Source: Litomosoides sigmodontis
Lineage: Eukaryota > Nematoda > Chromadorea > Rhabditida > Onchocercidae
NCBI GenBank assembly: GCA_963070105.1
Contig: OY718804.1
Location: 4,549,317-4,613,316, forward strand
DNA: 64,000 nucleotides
Direction of reading: 5' to 3'
The translations under genes and the position numbers were made by a program. Below the pieces are notes generated by a model. It was not told the DNA's origin. It was given only the letters and a program-made list of their open reading frames with translations, and did no database searches. Positions 1 to 10,982 of this stretch are shown here, piece by piece. How positions within the stretch are numbered: the first letter of the stretch is position 1; each line of letters opens with the position of its first letter.

Positions 1-2
1 CC

Positions 3-287
3 ATTACGAGAAGTTTCCACGATCCTAGCGGTTTAACTATAAGTTCAATCTCACAGGTAACAGTAACTTCTCCCGCTGACTTATTTTATTCACTAAATTA
101 GTGTACAATCGTTACGCCACAACCTTCCCTGCTATACTTCAATTTACGGCAAATAACACGAAGTGAGGAATTGTCAACGATGCTTTCCCCTTTCTTGCAG
201 GCGATGGAGCTTGATGATGGTACTATCTTACTTGGTGGTGATAATAATATGTTCTTGGCCAGATTCAAACCATCAACAAGTTTGTGA
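3..287 (+). CDS. 3' end of an APMAP/strictosidine-synthase-like gene (partial)
   Basis: Two exons are visible. Exon 3-56 is open in one frame only (ITRSFHDPSGLTISSISQ) and ends at a CAG/GTAACA donor. Exon 201-287 follows a TTTCTTGCAG acceptor in phase 0 (AMELDDGTILLGGDNNM, then FLARFKPSTSL) and ends at TGA 285-287. The pattern R-S-x-H-D-P-x-G, then S-x-x-x-x-x-D-G-x-x-x-x-G, then F-L-A-R is what I recall from the C-terminal blade of adipocyte plasma membrane-associated protein and strictosidine-synthase-like beta-propeller proteins. These are often membrane-anchored, with hydrolase-like folds. Only about 46 residues lie in the window, so the family call rests on a short stretch and the catalytic part is outside. 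The gene enters from the left edge and converges on the phosphatase gene. It could instead be another six-bladed propeller protein. Confidence 0.55.
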
Positions 288-594
288 AAGAAGAAAGCAT
301 TCTCATTTTGAAATTGCTGAATCCTTTAAAAAGATTTCCATTTCATGTTTCGCTATAAGATACAGTCGAAAGTGCCAAATACGTATACAACTTGCAAATG
401 AATTTTAATTTTCATGCATTACGCTTGCTAATTACAACTTATAAAATTCATTTATTTCATAAGCAAACGCTGATGATAAAAGAAGCATTTTTAGTGGGAA
501 ATATTAAGGAGGAAATAATAGCAGTGCTAAGTGATGATGGTCATTAATAACAGTTCTAAGGCTATGGTAGCAAAAAAAGGAACAGAAAGTAAAA
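288..594. other. convergent 3' region between two genes
   Basis: This is AT-rich DNA between the stop of the + strand partial gene (287) and the stop of the minus-strand phosphatase (595). It must hold both 3' UTRs. No further coding exon is supported. Confidence 0.6.
451..456 (-). terminator. candidate poly(A) signal of the PP1-like gene
   Basis: On the minus strand these bases read AATAAA, about 140 nt downstream of the phosphatase stop codon. That is a normal position for a cleavage and polyadenylation signal. Poly(A) use is inferred, not shown. Confidence 0.45.
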
Positions 595-2860
595 TCACAC
601 TTTGTCATCCTCCTCCTTTATTGCATCATCAATGTCCACTTCACTATGCTTACTTGACCGTACCTTTAAGCGATATTCACTTGGTGCTAGCGTTACAAAT
701 GAGCACCGTAACTCCTCATCAACTGTTAATACCGCACCGCAGTTGTTGAATGTGCCACAATAATTTGGAGCCGAAAAAATAGTGATCATATGGCGACCAG
801 CAAAAAATTCATAACCATCCTGAAAGAACAAAAAAAGTAACAAAATTCAAATCCTTTAACCGTCTTTTTAAAAAAAAATGTTTTAAAAGGATATTTTAAT
901 TTTAACTACATTATTTAAAATGTATTAGCACTAAAATTTTGTTCTAAAAATTTTTTCCACAAAAAAGACGTTTGAATAAAATTTGCATATAATTTGTTCC
1001 AATGCAATTAATTATCTTAACGTACACGTAATAAGATGTGATAATGAAGGATTGCGAATATTTGAGTACGATCCGTGAAACAGGCTGATCTCGTGCGACA
1101 CTGACTTACCTGAACAACTTGATGAGCGCGTACAATAAAATCCAATTTACACTGTTGGCATATTGCTAGCACTGCTCGCTGATTGAAATGATGTGAAATG
1201 CCACGTACTGATGGCACAAAATTTGGATCATTTGGCTCGTTCGACATCCGAGCGTCTGGATCAGACCTATAAACCACACTTCTGTGATCAAGGCGAGATC
1301 AGATAATTATTGATTATTCATTTGTAAATTGATTCACTAAAACATACCACAACAAATCAACTTCTATACTTTCATCAATTGGATCTACCGGCCTTTTCAA
1401 GTGCCGTAGGATATCAAGATTTGTCATTTTTGGTGACAAACCACCATGCATGCAAAGTATACGTTTACCGACATATGCTGCAAATGGTAACCAATTGAAC
1501 AAATCCTGAAATTCACAAATTTAATAAACCATAGCAATTATTATTGCTCCACCAATTGCATAAAATAACGATGTTGCTTTTGTTTTGCAAAAATTTTCAT
1601 ACCTGAAATTTGATCCACAATAAATTACCATCTTGGAACCGTTCCTCTAATTCATCCCGAAAGCCGTAAGCGTAATTTATGAGTGAGCACTCGTGATTCC
1701 CTCGTAGGAGAAAAATTTTTGCTGGGAAGCGTATTTTCAAAACTAATAGTAAACATATCACTTCCAAACTATTTGGTCCTCGATCAACATAATCACCCAT
1801 AAAGAGATATCGCTATAATGCATTTTAATGAATGTCAAAATTCAATTAAAAGGCGTGCAAATTGCATTCTTTCATCTTTTCCGAAATGCAAAATTCGCTC
1901 CAATTAATGCTATTAATGAGAAAAAAATTTTCGCATTTTATTTTTTAAGCAACTCAATTAATTAAAATTAGCCTAAAGTAGCAAAACCTCATAGGGTGGC
2001 CGACCACATTGCTGGAAGATTCGCAAAAGATCCACAAATTGTCCATGAATATCACCACAAATATGGAGTGGTACGGTAACTTCCAATAGCGAGCATTCAT
2101 TTTGAAATATTTCACTGCAAAAAAAGAATAGACAAAAAGCAGCGAAAAATAAGTAATTGCTGTTTTATTGCATTTTTGAATTTAAAAATCAAATTGATGT
2201 TGTTTCGATGAAACTGTACGGTACAGTAAAACCAATGTGTGACCTTTTTTGTCACTGCATGTTTTTGCAATTAAATCATCGTTATATTTCAAAAATGACG
2301 TTGGTTAATAAAAATGCAACTAAAAATTGGATTGCATTGGTTAGAAGTGAAAATTAATATATTTCATAATAAACTTAGAAAACAATCCCAAAAAAAAGTT
2401 AAATGAAAGGTTAACGAACATAGAACTTGCGATTACTCTTTCAATAACATTAACATCTCGAAGTACGTCGTTCACCACTTTACGATTTCTCGAATCTATC
2501 GTAATACAATTGAGTAATTTCATCAGTAAATTATCAGCTTCTTCATATGACAAGATGTGTGAGCTAATTTCACGAGCTGAGTCTGTAACTTTCACGCAAA
2601 CTGTAGCAGAGGAAGGACTACTTGATAATACTTAAGTAAATCAATAAGATCGTTTTAGTCAAATTAAAAAAAATACCACAAAATTTCTTAGCGAATGTCA
2701 AAAAATTGCAATATTTTTCATGAGAATTTACATAGACTGTTTGGATTTAAAAAATTTCCAATTTCTTGTTTTGGCATTGTTAACCTGCTGATGACTCAAT
2801 TATTGTTGCAGTAATTTTTGTTTGAGAGCTGAGGCTTTCAACTGATGAAGACGGTTGCAT
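595..2860 (-). CDS. PP1-type serine/threonine protein phosphatase, divergent
   Basis: Seven exons on the minus strand, 2860-2785, 2630-2420, 2114-1988, 1812-1603, 1505-1348, 1266-1110 and 819-595, join in frame to 1164 nt (387 residues). All the metallophosphatase motifs are present: GDIHG (116-120), GDYVDRG (144-150), RGNHE (175-179), HGG (228-230), RAHQ (307-310) and SAPNYCG (329-335). [14 protein letters not shown] is PP1-like rather than PP2A-like. The enzyme should hydrolyse phosphoserine and phosphothreonine at a two-metal site. PP1 normally has GWGENDRGVS before the RAH motif; here the segment is rewritten ([14 protein letters not shown]), keeping the RG. After SAPNYCG the usual EFDNAGA becomes TFNNCGA, and the tail is acidic. 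The protein has a serine-rich extension of about 60 residues at its N-terminus. The first exon ([12 protein letters not shown]) and its junction are the least certain part. It is probably one of the rapidly evolving nematode PP1 paralogues. Confidence 0.93.
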
Positions 2861-3893
2861 CGACTAAAAAATCATTTACGGTCGATGTTAGATTGAAATT
2901 TATCCTCCACAAAACGCCTAATAAACAAAATTCACCGCTCCATCTAAAAAGTAGTAAACTGGATGAAACACATTCACTCTTTTAATACTCACATTTCACA
3001 TTTTTTTACTTATGCAAATTTGTTCTTTTCATCTATCGTTTTAATAATTTTTTGCAAAATTTTGCTTTTCACTCATTTTTATTTTCAACGCATTGTGTTA
3101 TTCCTAAACACATTTCGAAAAGCAAAGAAAAAATGTTGTATTGTTAGTGTTAGAAATTAGCAAGAATTTCGCATCATAAAGGTTATGAAATTTTAATAAA
3201 AAAATATAATAAAAAAGCAAAATTTTAATAATTCGATGAGTTAACAGTTAAGCAATGGGAATGATTTCGTTTATTTAAACTATTCAATTAATGAATTTGC
3301 ATAAAGTTGAAAACATGCAGCAATGACAACAGTAGCATCAACAACAAGGTGCACTTCTCATCTCTCTGTCATCCAACATGCATAGCATTAACTTCGGGAT
3401 ATTCCGGGAAACTGTGTGAAAATTAAATAAGTGTGAAAACGTTCATGCATAACAGGCATAAATAGGAAAAGAGCAACAGCGAGAGAGAGAAGAGGGAGAA
3501 AATATTAGTTGAGAAGGTATTTCTTTTGCATGCAACGGCTACATCTAAAGAGAGAAAGAATCAAAGAGAAGACAAAATTTTTTAAACGACTAATTTTAAC
3601 TAAAGTGCTAATTTAGCGTTAATCATTCAATAATTTAAAAAGTACTAATAATTAATGCATTCGAATTCAAGAATAGAATATTTTGTCCAAGAACTTCTAT
3701 TACAAGTGTAAATAGTTTCACAAACGATGAACAACTTCATGCATACTGTAACAATGAAGTTCACATCGCAATCCACGAGATCCTCGTAGATGATTATCAA
3801 TACCCAATAGGGCTATGAGAATCAATAATTGCTACCATACATGACGTGACAAATTGATCCACTTCCGCCGTTCAGAAGCTATTATGATATATT
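2861..3893. other. intergenic region upstream of the PP1-like gene
   Basis: AT-rich DNA between the phosphatase start and the left end of repeat copy A. It should hold the minus-strand promoter. A purine-rich GA patch lies at about 3478-3500. I see no coding exon. Confidence 0.5.
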
Positions 3894-5203
3894 TAATTTT
3901 AAGCACTCCATTTTGTGTTTTATATTTCATCTGCACATATTGTCATTCTATTCATTCATTCCTAAAGGAAATGCCATGGTACATTGGAAGGAGGAGAATT
4001 GAAATTTAAATTTTAGCTTTCAGTCAGATGCTCCCTGAGCAATCCTGCAAGAGGCTGGTGACAATGAATAAGTGCCGGACGTGTGCGTGCCTAATTATAA
4101 TACAAACGACGATAATCCACTAAAACAAGCGGTTGCGACAGCTGGACACGACTGCTATTCACAGCACACCCAAGCAACGACCCCTCTTCCATTACAAATA
4201 TTTCTACAGCTATTGCCTTATTCATTCATGTGTTTTTAACAGAACAACTATTAATTAAAATTATGCTCATTAAATCCAACAAATTTCAACTCAAAACTTG
4301 AAATGAAATTCAATGAGGAGTTTTGCAGACCGAAACATTGCGCAGTTTTTGAGTGCAATATTAATTTCATCGCATGCTTGCCTAACGGATGAAATATATG
4401 AAAATGAATGGCAATTTTTGATCAATTTTTTCCGATTTGATGCTCACGCAAGTGACGTAACGTTGAAGAACTTATTCCGAGCAGTATTTTGCAGAGAAAT
4501 TAGCATGAAACATGAAGCAACTTATTGATTAGCAAGTTCGAAAGGTCAACGATATGTGACATCGTGCACAACTTGCAATTCAACCGTTCCTGAGAGAGAG
4601 AGAGAGGCGTCACAAGCGGCGGTCAAAGAGGACGTAGAAGATGGAAAAACATTTTTAAGCTCCGTCCAAAGTACAACATCATCATCGAACTGACTAGCCA
4701 TTGCATCACATCAACCAGATCAGGTGATCGGTCTCTGCTGTCGCCCATTTCTGAGCCTCTCACGCTCCCACGCTACGTCGCCAACTTTCCAGGTATCCCT
4801 TTAACTTATCTACGTTTGCTAAAAATCGCTTACAGCTTTACTCGTAGAGCTCTACCCCGGACTATCTTTATTACAGTAGTATTCCATTTATCAAATTGTC
4901 CTAACCCGATGGTCAGTCCACCACCGATGCATGACCAGCTTGGACAGAGGAAGGTCCGTCTACCATGCGTTGGTGAGGAATTGCCATTCAATGACAATTA
5001 AGGCTACCACGTAACTTTTCACCGCTACAAAGGCTTCCCCCAAACTATCATCATCTCTCTGTGCTATCGAAGATCACAAATGATAATCTTCCCTCGCCGT
5101 CCACAAAACTCCATCAAGCAGGCGTCAATTATGGAGGGAGAATCCACGCACGCTTAACCGTAATTGCTCACTCTCCACAACGATATAGTGACCTCAGAGG
5201 AGA

Positions 5204-5235
<32 letters not shown>

Positions 5236-6757
5236 TCTCCTCTTATGACCTGCAAACATCTCCGTGTGTTTTCTTTTGCTTTGACGAATGTTGCTAATTC
5301 GATCCGATCTTTTACATTTTCACTTTTAATTTTTCCCTAAAAAGTAGTCACTTCCCTCAGTCGTCCTCAGAATATGTAGAGAAGTGAGGTGAGAGCGTAA
5401 GTGGGAGCAGACACAAGTGAGTGACGGTCAAGGAATGTCAGAGAGACAGAGCAGTTGACCACAAGAAAAAACATCAGTGCTGCCTGCGCTGCTATAATAA
5501 ATGAACGCACTATGTTGCAGAGTTGACCACTTCATCAGCTGACTGATCGGCGACCAGCCGTCCATTGTTGCTGACGCTTCCCATTTCCTCCTCCTCAACC
5601 TCCTCTGGTCATTGCATAGGGAAAGCCCCGCGGAACAGTGTTTCTTGCTCGCAAATTACATTGCATTATGCGAATTACATAGCAAAGTAAGTGTCACGAA
5701 AGAAAGCTCAGTAGGATGGGCTCAATAGAAGTCTGAGAATGGCATCCGACCCGTGGGAACTTTTTTAAATTTCGTAGGTTCACAACAAACTCCACACTCG
5801 AGCAGTAGTTTGCTTAGAGAGAAAGGCTACCGAAAATTGTGGTAGCAAAGCTGGGTCGTCTTTTTGAAATTGTACGAGGTGTGCCGCTAAAGGTAGTCAA
5901 ATGAATGCTTTGATCGGTTTCCGCGTTGGTCACTCTTCGCCTCAAAAGCTGTATTATTTCATCCTTCTGATCTCATCGGTACATCGCGACTGGAATAAAC
6001 GCTCTCGTAGCACTCCGCGGAGCGCTTCACTTCCGTTCCCTCGGCGGAAGGACTGTTGTTGGTTGACTGAGAGATGAAGAAGGAAGGTCCCTCGCTCAAC
6101 CTCTGTCCACTCCCTTCCTCTCCCTCTCGCATTACTACAAAAAAATGCGACCATCTCTGCTGTCAGGGATGTCAACTATGGGGGAGCGAAAGCCCGAAAA
6201 ATCGCTCACCACCGCGCCTACCTACTACATCTCCAGCAGCAAGCTGACCCCCAAGTCCTTTCCCACCTGACCTCTCCCTCCTCCACACACTCTTTCTTTA
6301 CACTTCTGCTTTCTCATTGATTTCAGCAATCTTGCACTTCTTGAAACTTGTAATTCAATTCCAATTTGCTGCTCTTCCAAATTAAAATTCATGTTTTGGT
6401 GAAGAGTCACGTTGGCGGATGAAATTTTAAAGCACAAAAGTCCGAATTCTAACAAAAAAATAATAATCGAAAGTGCCTGAAATGTTCATTAATTTAAGCC
6501 ATGCGAAAAGTAAGATTTTTGACTGATTTTTTCTGTGAATTTCATTGTGCAATGCCTCACTGAGTAGCTACCGCTACTGGCTGCTTTCAATTCATTCTCT
6601 CTTCGTCAAACTGGGAATTTGAATTGGCGGTCACCTTGTGACGGTGGAACAGCCAAATGACTGACTCTCTCAGAAGGCATTCTTTCGGCTATTGCTGTTA
6701 TCATTGTAGCCGTGGATTCAGTGAAAACTTTTACAGTTTATTAAATTTCAGCTTGAA
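3894..6757. other. conserved upstream block of copy A
   Basis: This 2.86-kb stretch precedes the gene start at 6758. It is nearly identical in copy B (19635-16782), and from 4250 onward also in copy C (60822-63324). It contains a CT microsatellite at about 5207-5235 and short open frames that are retained in all copies, for example minus-strand 5954-6175 and 6225-6455. It ends with an acceptor-like TTTCAG just before the start codon. It probably holds promoter and 5' UTR sequence, perhaps with upstream introns. I do not support a protein gene here. Confidence 0.6.
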
Positions 6758-9553
6758 ATGGCGCTGCCGCAATGCAAAAGCGAAGTGCCGGACGAACTGC
6801 CTCCCACGGAGCAGTGCAGTGAGGAGCGAGATGGAAATGCCACTGTCAAGGTGGATAGATTCTTACTATTCTTGCGTCAATTTCCGCCTGACAATGATAT
6901 GCCAGAACGCTTGAGGTATAGCAGGTAATATTAGTAAACGTACTAATATGTGTAAGTTGCAGGATGAGGTGGTTGTACGGAAGGAAGTAATTTATGAATC
7001 AGACCTGTCCACGCAACTTCAGCCTTCTAGCGCAGCCGCCACTGCAGAACTACAGACTGGTCAGGTAAATGGAAGAGATCGAAGCGTCATAAAAGCGAGC
7101 GCAAAGGGAGCGTTGGCGGAGGAAACTGAGTGTAACGTGGGAACTTCTGGCGCGAAGAGTACGATTTTTAGTAATCGCAGTGTATTCAAGAGGAATTTGG
7201 TTTTGAGAGGAGGAGATTACGGTAGGAAGGAGAGGGCAATTCACTGGTCAGATGTACTCAGCAGTGTCGGAAGAGAGGAAACCATCGGTATACTGAAGTA
7301 TTTTCAGCAAACGGTGTGTCTCGCACGGCGACAGTTAGAGATGAATTGGTCCGAAATAAGCGTAAGCCGAAATTCGTAATGCACATCATACGTAAGTAAT
7401 TTCAGGAGGTAAATTTTTTAAAAGGATGCGTGTTCTTCGCGGAAAAAATGCTTTCAGAAGGGGAAAACTTTGATTATGACGACGACGAGCCAATAGATTT
7501 AAGCATCAAAAGTGGACAAGGACTGGTGCAATCTGACGATGCAATGTCAAATGGTCAGCACTGCGATGAGAATTGCGATGAGCAAAGCAGTGGGAAGACG
7601 GACAGTTCAGAAAATGGTGAGTGTTCGATGAGTGACTCCTGGAACTCAAACGTAAACGTACGTGCTTTTAGCAACACCAAGCAGTGAAGAAACGTGTAAC
7701 AAACATGAGTTAACAGAAGCTAGTCAACGATACCGCAACAGAACACTCTCGTCATTTACGCCAGAAGAGCAAGAAGAAATTCGGCGTAAAGCTTCAAGGA
7801 TTGACGAAGGCGCAAAATTTGATAGGTATTTATTTCCCTTAAAGAAATAATTTAATTTCATTTTTGACATTTCAATTGGTAATTACTGGCAGCTAGTTGT
7901 TTTCCAGCTTTGATGAATTCGAAGAGTGTTTGGAAGCGTATAAAGTTGCGTGGAATTATCCGTTTCGAAGAGCTAGTTCTGAGTATCTCCGGGACGGCGA
8001 AGGACGAGTGATTACTCGCTTTAAATATAAATACGTAGTATTTCACTGTGCCCACTATGGACTTCCGCGTAAAAGAGGTCACGTTTCATTTTTTCGTACC
8101 GTTCTCTGCAACAGTTTCTCAGAAGTCTCACGCTACGCCATTTTTCCACGTTTCCTGTGGAAGTGTAAACGCCATTGCTCTAGTCATTCCTATACGAAAG
8201 AGCAAAACTGTTCATTCTTCCAGGTGACGGTAAACGCCCAAATCAGAATTATCTTCCGCTGGGTTGTGAAGCGAGATTTCGTTTGAATTCCGACACAACG
8301 AATGGCTATCTTCGAATTTCATCTTTCCATAAAGAGCACAAAAATCACAGCAGCACCGAGGAAGACTATTTGCGCGTTGTAAAGAAAAAGAGGCGGAATG
8401 TCACCGGTAAGTTTATGAATTTCAAAATCGATTACAAAGTAAGTTATGGTAGATTTGCAGTTAGTGGTCAATCAATGATTGTGGAAAAGGAAAGAGGCAG
8501 GTCCATGCTCCTTAAGCTCTCGTAGGCATGCGTCACTAGAATGTAAGGACACGTGATAGGGCAAAGTCATTACGTTATTTCAGAGGAAACAATACAGAGA
8601 TGTGACTATGGTGAGGAGAGAGTGGCATACGTGAGAGAAGTCACAAATGCGCCGGAAAACACGGGGAACAGAGCAGCTCACATTGTTTCATCCCCGAGAA
8701 TTTCTTCCATCCAAATTTCGTCCCAAGGAAACTCTGCCTTTGTGCCAGTTGTTCAATCAGTGGATGTAAGCGGGTGCCTTTTATCTCTTAGAAATGGTTT
8801 ATGTAGGATGAAAAGGATGAAAATTTTCAGATGGATGACGGAGTACGTCATATTTCACAGTCGCCAACGAGTTCAGCCGAGCAGCAAATGTTCACAACTT
8901 GGCTATTGCATCGATTACAACGTCTGGAATATTTGGTCATAAATGGTTAGTCTTCAGGCTTGTAGCTCTCATGACGCTCTTGACGTGTAACGAACACCGA
9001 TCGCTTGACTTATTTTAATTGAACAGTACGCCCATAAAGATCTGCAAGTACTTTTGCGCTTCGTGTCACCAACAAGGGAGTTCCGTGCATAAGTTTCCAT
9101 GAATTCTCAAAATTGTCCGGGTGATCAGTTGTGGACGAAAGCTCCACGTACCGCTTATCTGTGGCGCTGATTGTCTGTCATGCTTACTTAATGTAGAGCT
9201 GCGAGACGTGGCGGTGTTGTTTCTACAGCAACCGGAGATGCTGCTTCAAGGTTTGTTCCCCAACGATATTTCAATAGATGAAGTGAGGCTGATTCGTTCA
9301 CCAGGTATTGAACGTGCAGTCAGAGCTATCAGAGAGGAAAAGCTGAAGGTAAGTGTAACGTTGCTATTAATTAATTCAGCTTACTACAATTAACTTTATT
9401 GTAATTAGCTCCTACTCTAATTACTCTAACAATGTTTTACAGAGATTTGACCAGATTTTAATGCCACTTATCACGCGTCTCTTCTCTTCCACTTCCCCAA
9501 ATGAACTCTTAGCGGCTGTTCACGAAATGAGAAAGTTAGTTGACGGCTTGTGA
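6758..9553 (+). CDS. ZSWIM3/FAR1-like zinc-binding protein with CtBP-type motif, copy A
   Basis: Exons are 6758-6850, 6963-7361, 7406-7616, 7672-7825, 7908-8077, 8224-8406, 8584-8765 and 8831-8945, all in consistent phase (502 codons), then 9129-9348 and 9443-9553. The ATG lies 6 nt after a TTTCAG. Residues 193-197 read PIDLS, the CtBP corepressor-binding consensus. Residues 286-384 form a region (FDEFEECLEAY, then HCAHYG, RKRGDGKRPNQ, GCEARF and HKEHKNH) matching the N-terminal FAR1/WRKY-GCM1-like domain of ZSWIM3-type proteins. Likely zinc ligands are C333, C357, H381 and H384. Such domains derive from Mutator-like transposases; no DDE transposase core is seen. A nuclear DNA-binding regulator is an inference. 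Between 8945 and 9129 an exon near 9027-9100 seems to exist, but its frame does not join cleanly. Copy A also stops early relative to copy B, so it may be partly decayed. Confidence 0.68.
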
Positions 9554-10856
9554 ATTATCGTCGCTGACAACCCTCCAACTGATGTCACAACATTGTGTCC
9601 CAACGCTGAAGTACGGTGATCGCTGGATCACCGATGTATATATCATCCGCATGTTAGACGCACTTCCGCAAAGACGTGCTATCCGCTCCCGGTCACCTCA
9701 AGCAATGGCTCTCATGAGATTCGTTTTAGTATTTGCTCTAATCTGAATTTCCACGGAGACGATGGCGAAGAAATCATCGCATTTTAACCCCAAACTTTCT
9801 TTACTTATAACTTTCACTTTCTTAATAACTATGTGAAATTCAAATTATTAATTTTTATCACTGCATAACATCTGTAACTCTCGTAAATTATGTAAGACGT
9901 GTTTTAAGATGACTTCACAACTACGCAGGCAGAAAATCTCTGTCGTAGATATTCTAATGAAGCAGTAATTTCATCCATAAGACTAATACTCATTTTAAGC
10001 AAGTCGCTCCGTCCTTTTCTTCCTTTTCCGTTCGTTGGAGGGAGCTAACCTTTTAAATTAATTTTTGAACGTCGGAAGTTTTGTGTGAGGAGGCTTGCGC
10101 ATGATATCCTCCTGAAATTGTTTATTTTCACTTGCACAGCTCAAATAAAAGTGTTTTCCATTTCAACAGGCCTTCATTGGTCAATTCAATGATTGCATTA
10201 TCAAATATTTGCATTAATTTGAAAGCTTTAACAAAATATATTCAACTGAAGAAGCAAAAAATGGTCCGAATATCAACTTTATGACTTCAGTTCCAGTTTG
10301 GTGTAATGCAAAATAGAATTCGTCTTTTTCTTGAAGACTCAAATTTAAATTTATATAGTTATTTTCATGTCGCAGGAACGAAGAACATTTTCAACGCAAA
10401 GATAGCAAAAATATCAGTGCATTAAAATGAGTATTATAAATTTTCTTCATCAAGCAATGCGAATCCGTGCATTTTTCTCAGTCGATTTCGTTATTTAATT
10501 TGGAGTAAAACAAAATCCTTAGGGGACATTCGCCTACATTCTGTGATTTTCTAACTTCGCAAACAGATCCGACTGTTTTGCAACTGTCAAGAAAGTATTG
10601 AAATCATGAAGTAAATGTTTGCTACTGTTTCTTGCGATAATTGGCTGTCGTAAGCTGTTTTTTTGGTCGGAACGGGAACGCTATTTCCTTTTTTGTGCCG
10701 CACGTCTTGCATTGTCGAAGTATGGCGAAGACTTCTTCATTTCATTTGTTCTTCATCCTGTAATGCAATTATTGGAAAATAAAGGTGACCTAGTGGACTT
10801 CCTCTCTGCTCACTGCCAATCTGGAAAGATTGTACGTTACAGCAGCGGTGTGTTGC

Positions 10857-10886
10857 GGTTTGTTTGAAAACGGTTTGTTTGAAAAC
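10857..10886. repeat. two tandem copies of a 15-bp word
   Basis: GGTTTGTTTGAAAAC occurs twice head to tail. It is a short local duplication in the spacer. Confidence 0.9.
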
Positions 10887-10957
10887 AGTAAGATTGAAGT
10901 ACACCACTTTCGGTGGGCATCTTGTTTATTGGAAATAAACCGTTTGATACTTACTGA

Positions 10958-10982
10958 TGACGTGACGTCCATCGTCTGACGT
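10958..10982. promoter_or_regulatory. cluster of three TGACGT (CRE-like) motifs
   Basis: TGACGT begins at 10958, 10963 and 10977; the second and third continue as TGACGTC. This matches bZIP/CREB-type half or near-full sites. Function is only inferred from motif clustering, because no adjacent start codon is supported. Confidence 0.3.

Larger units (their letters stand above)
3894..9830 (+). repeat. segmental repeat unit, copy A (inverted partner of copy B)
   Basis: The + strand from 3894 (TAATTTTAAGCACTCC) to about 9830 matches the minus strand from 19635 down to about 11690. From 4250 to 7433 it also matches 60822-64000 at an almost constant offset (56571, then 56567 after a 4-bp gap near 6660). 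The unit is more GC-rich than its flanks. It contains an upstream block of about 2.8 kb and the multi-exon ZSWIM3-like gene. No terminal inverted repeat or target-site duplication was recognised at the ends, so this looks like a duplicated genomic segment rather than an intact transposon. The right boundary is approximate because similarity fades in the 3' UTR. Confidence 0.9.

Noticed and set aside
5954..6455. Two minus-strand frames of 73 and 76 codons, nearly or fully identical in three copies
   Set aside because: The identity is shared by all the surrounding non-coding DNA, so it reflects recent duplication. No domain or splice structure supports a gene.
4250..9830. Unit as an intact DNA transposon (Mutator-like)
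   Set aside because: No terminal inverted repeats, no target-site duplication and no DDE transposase region were seen. Copies differ in their ends.
10619..10867. 82-codon frame in the spacer
   Set aside because: Begins at a non-ATG codon, no family recognised and no matching splice sites. It might be an exon but cannot be supported.
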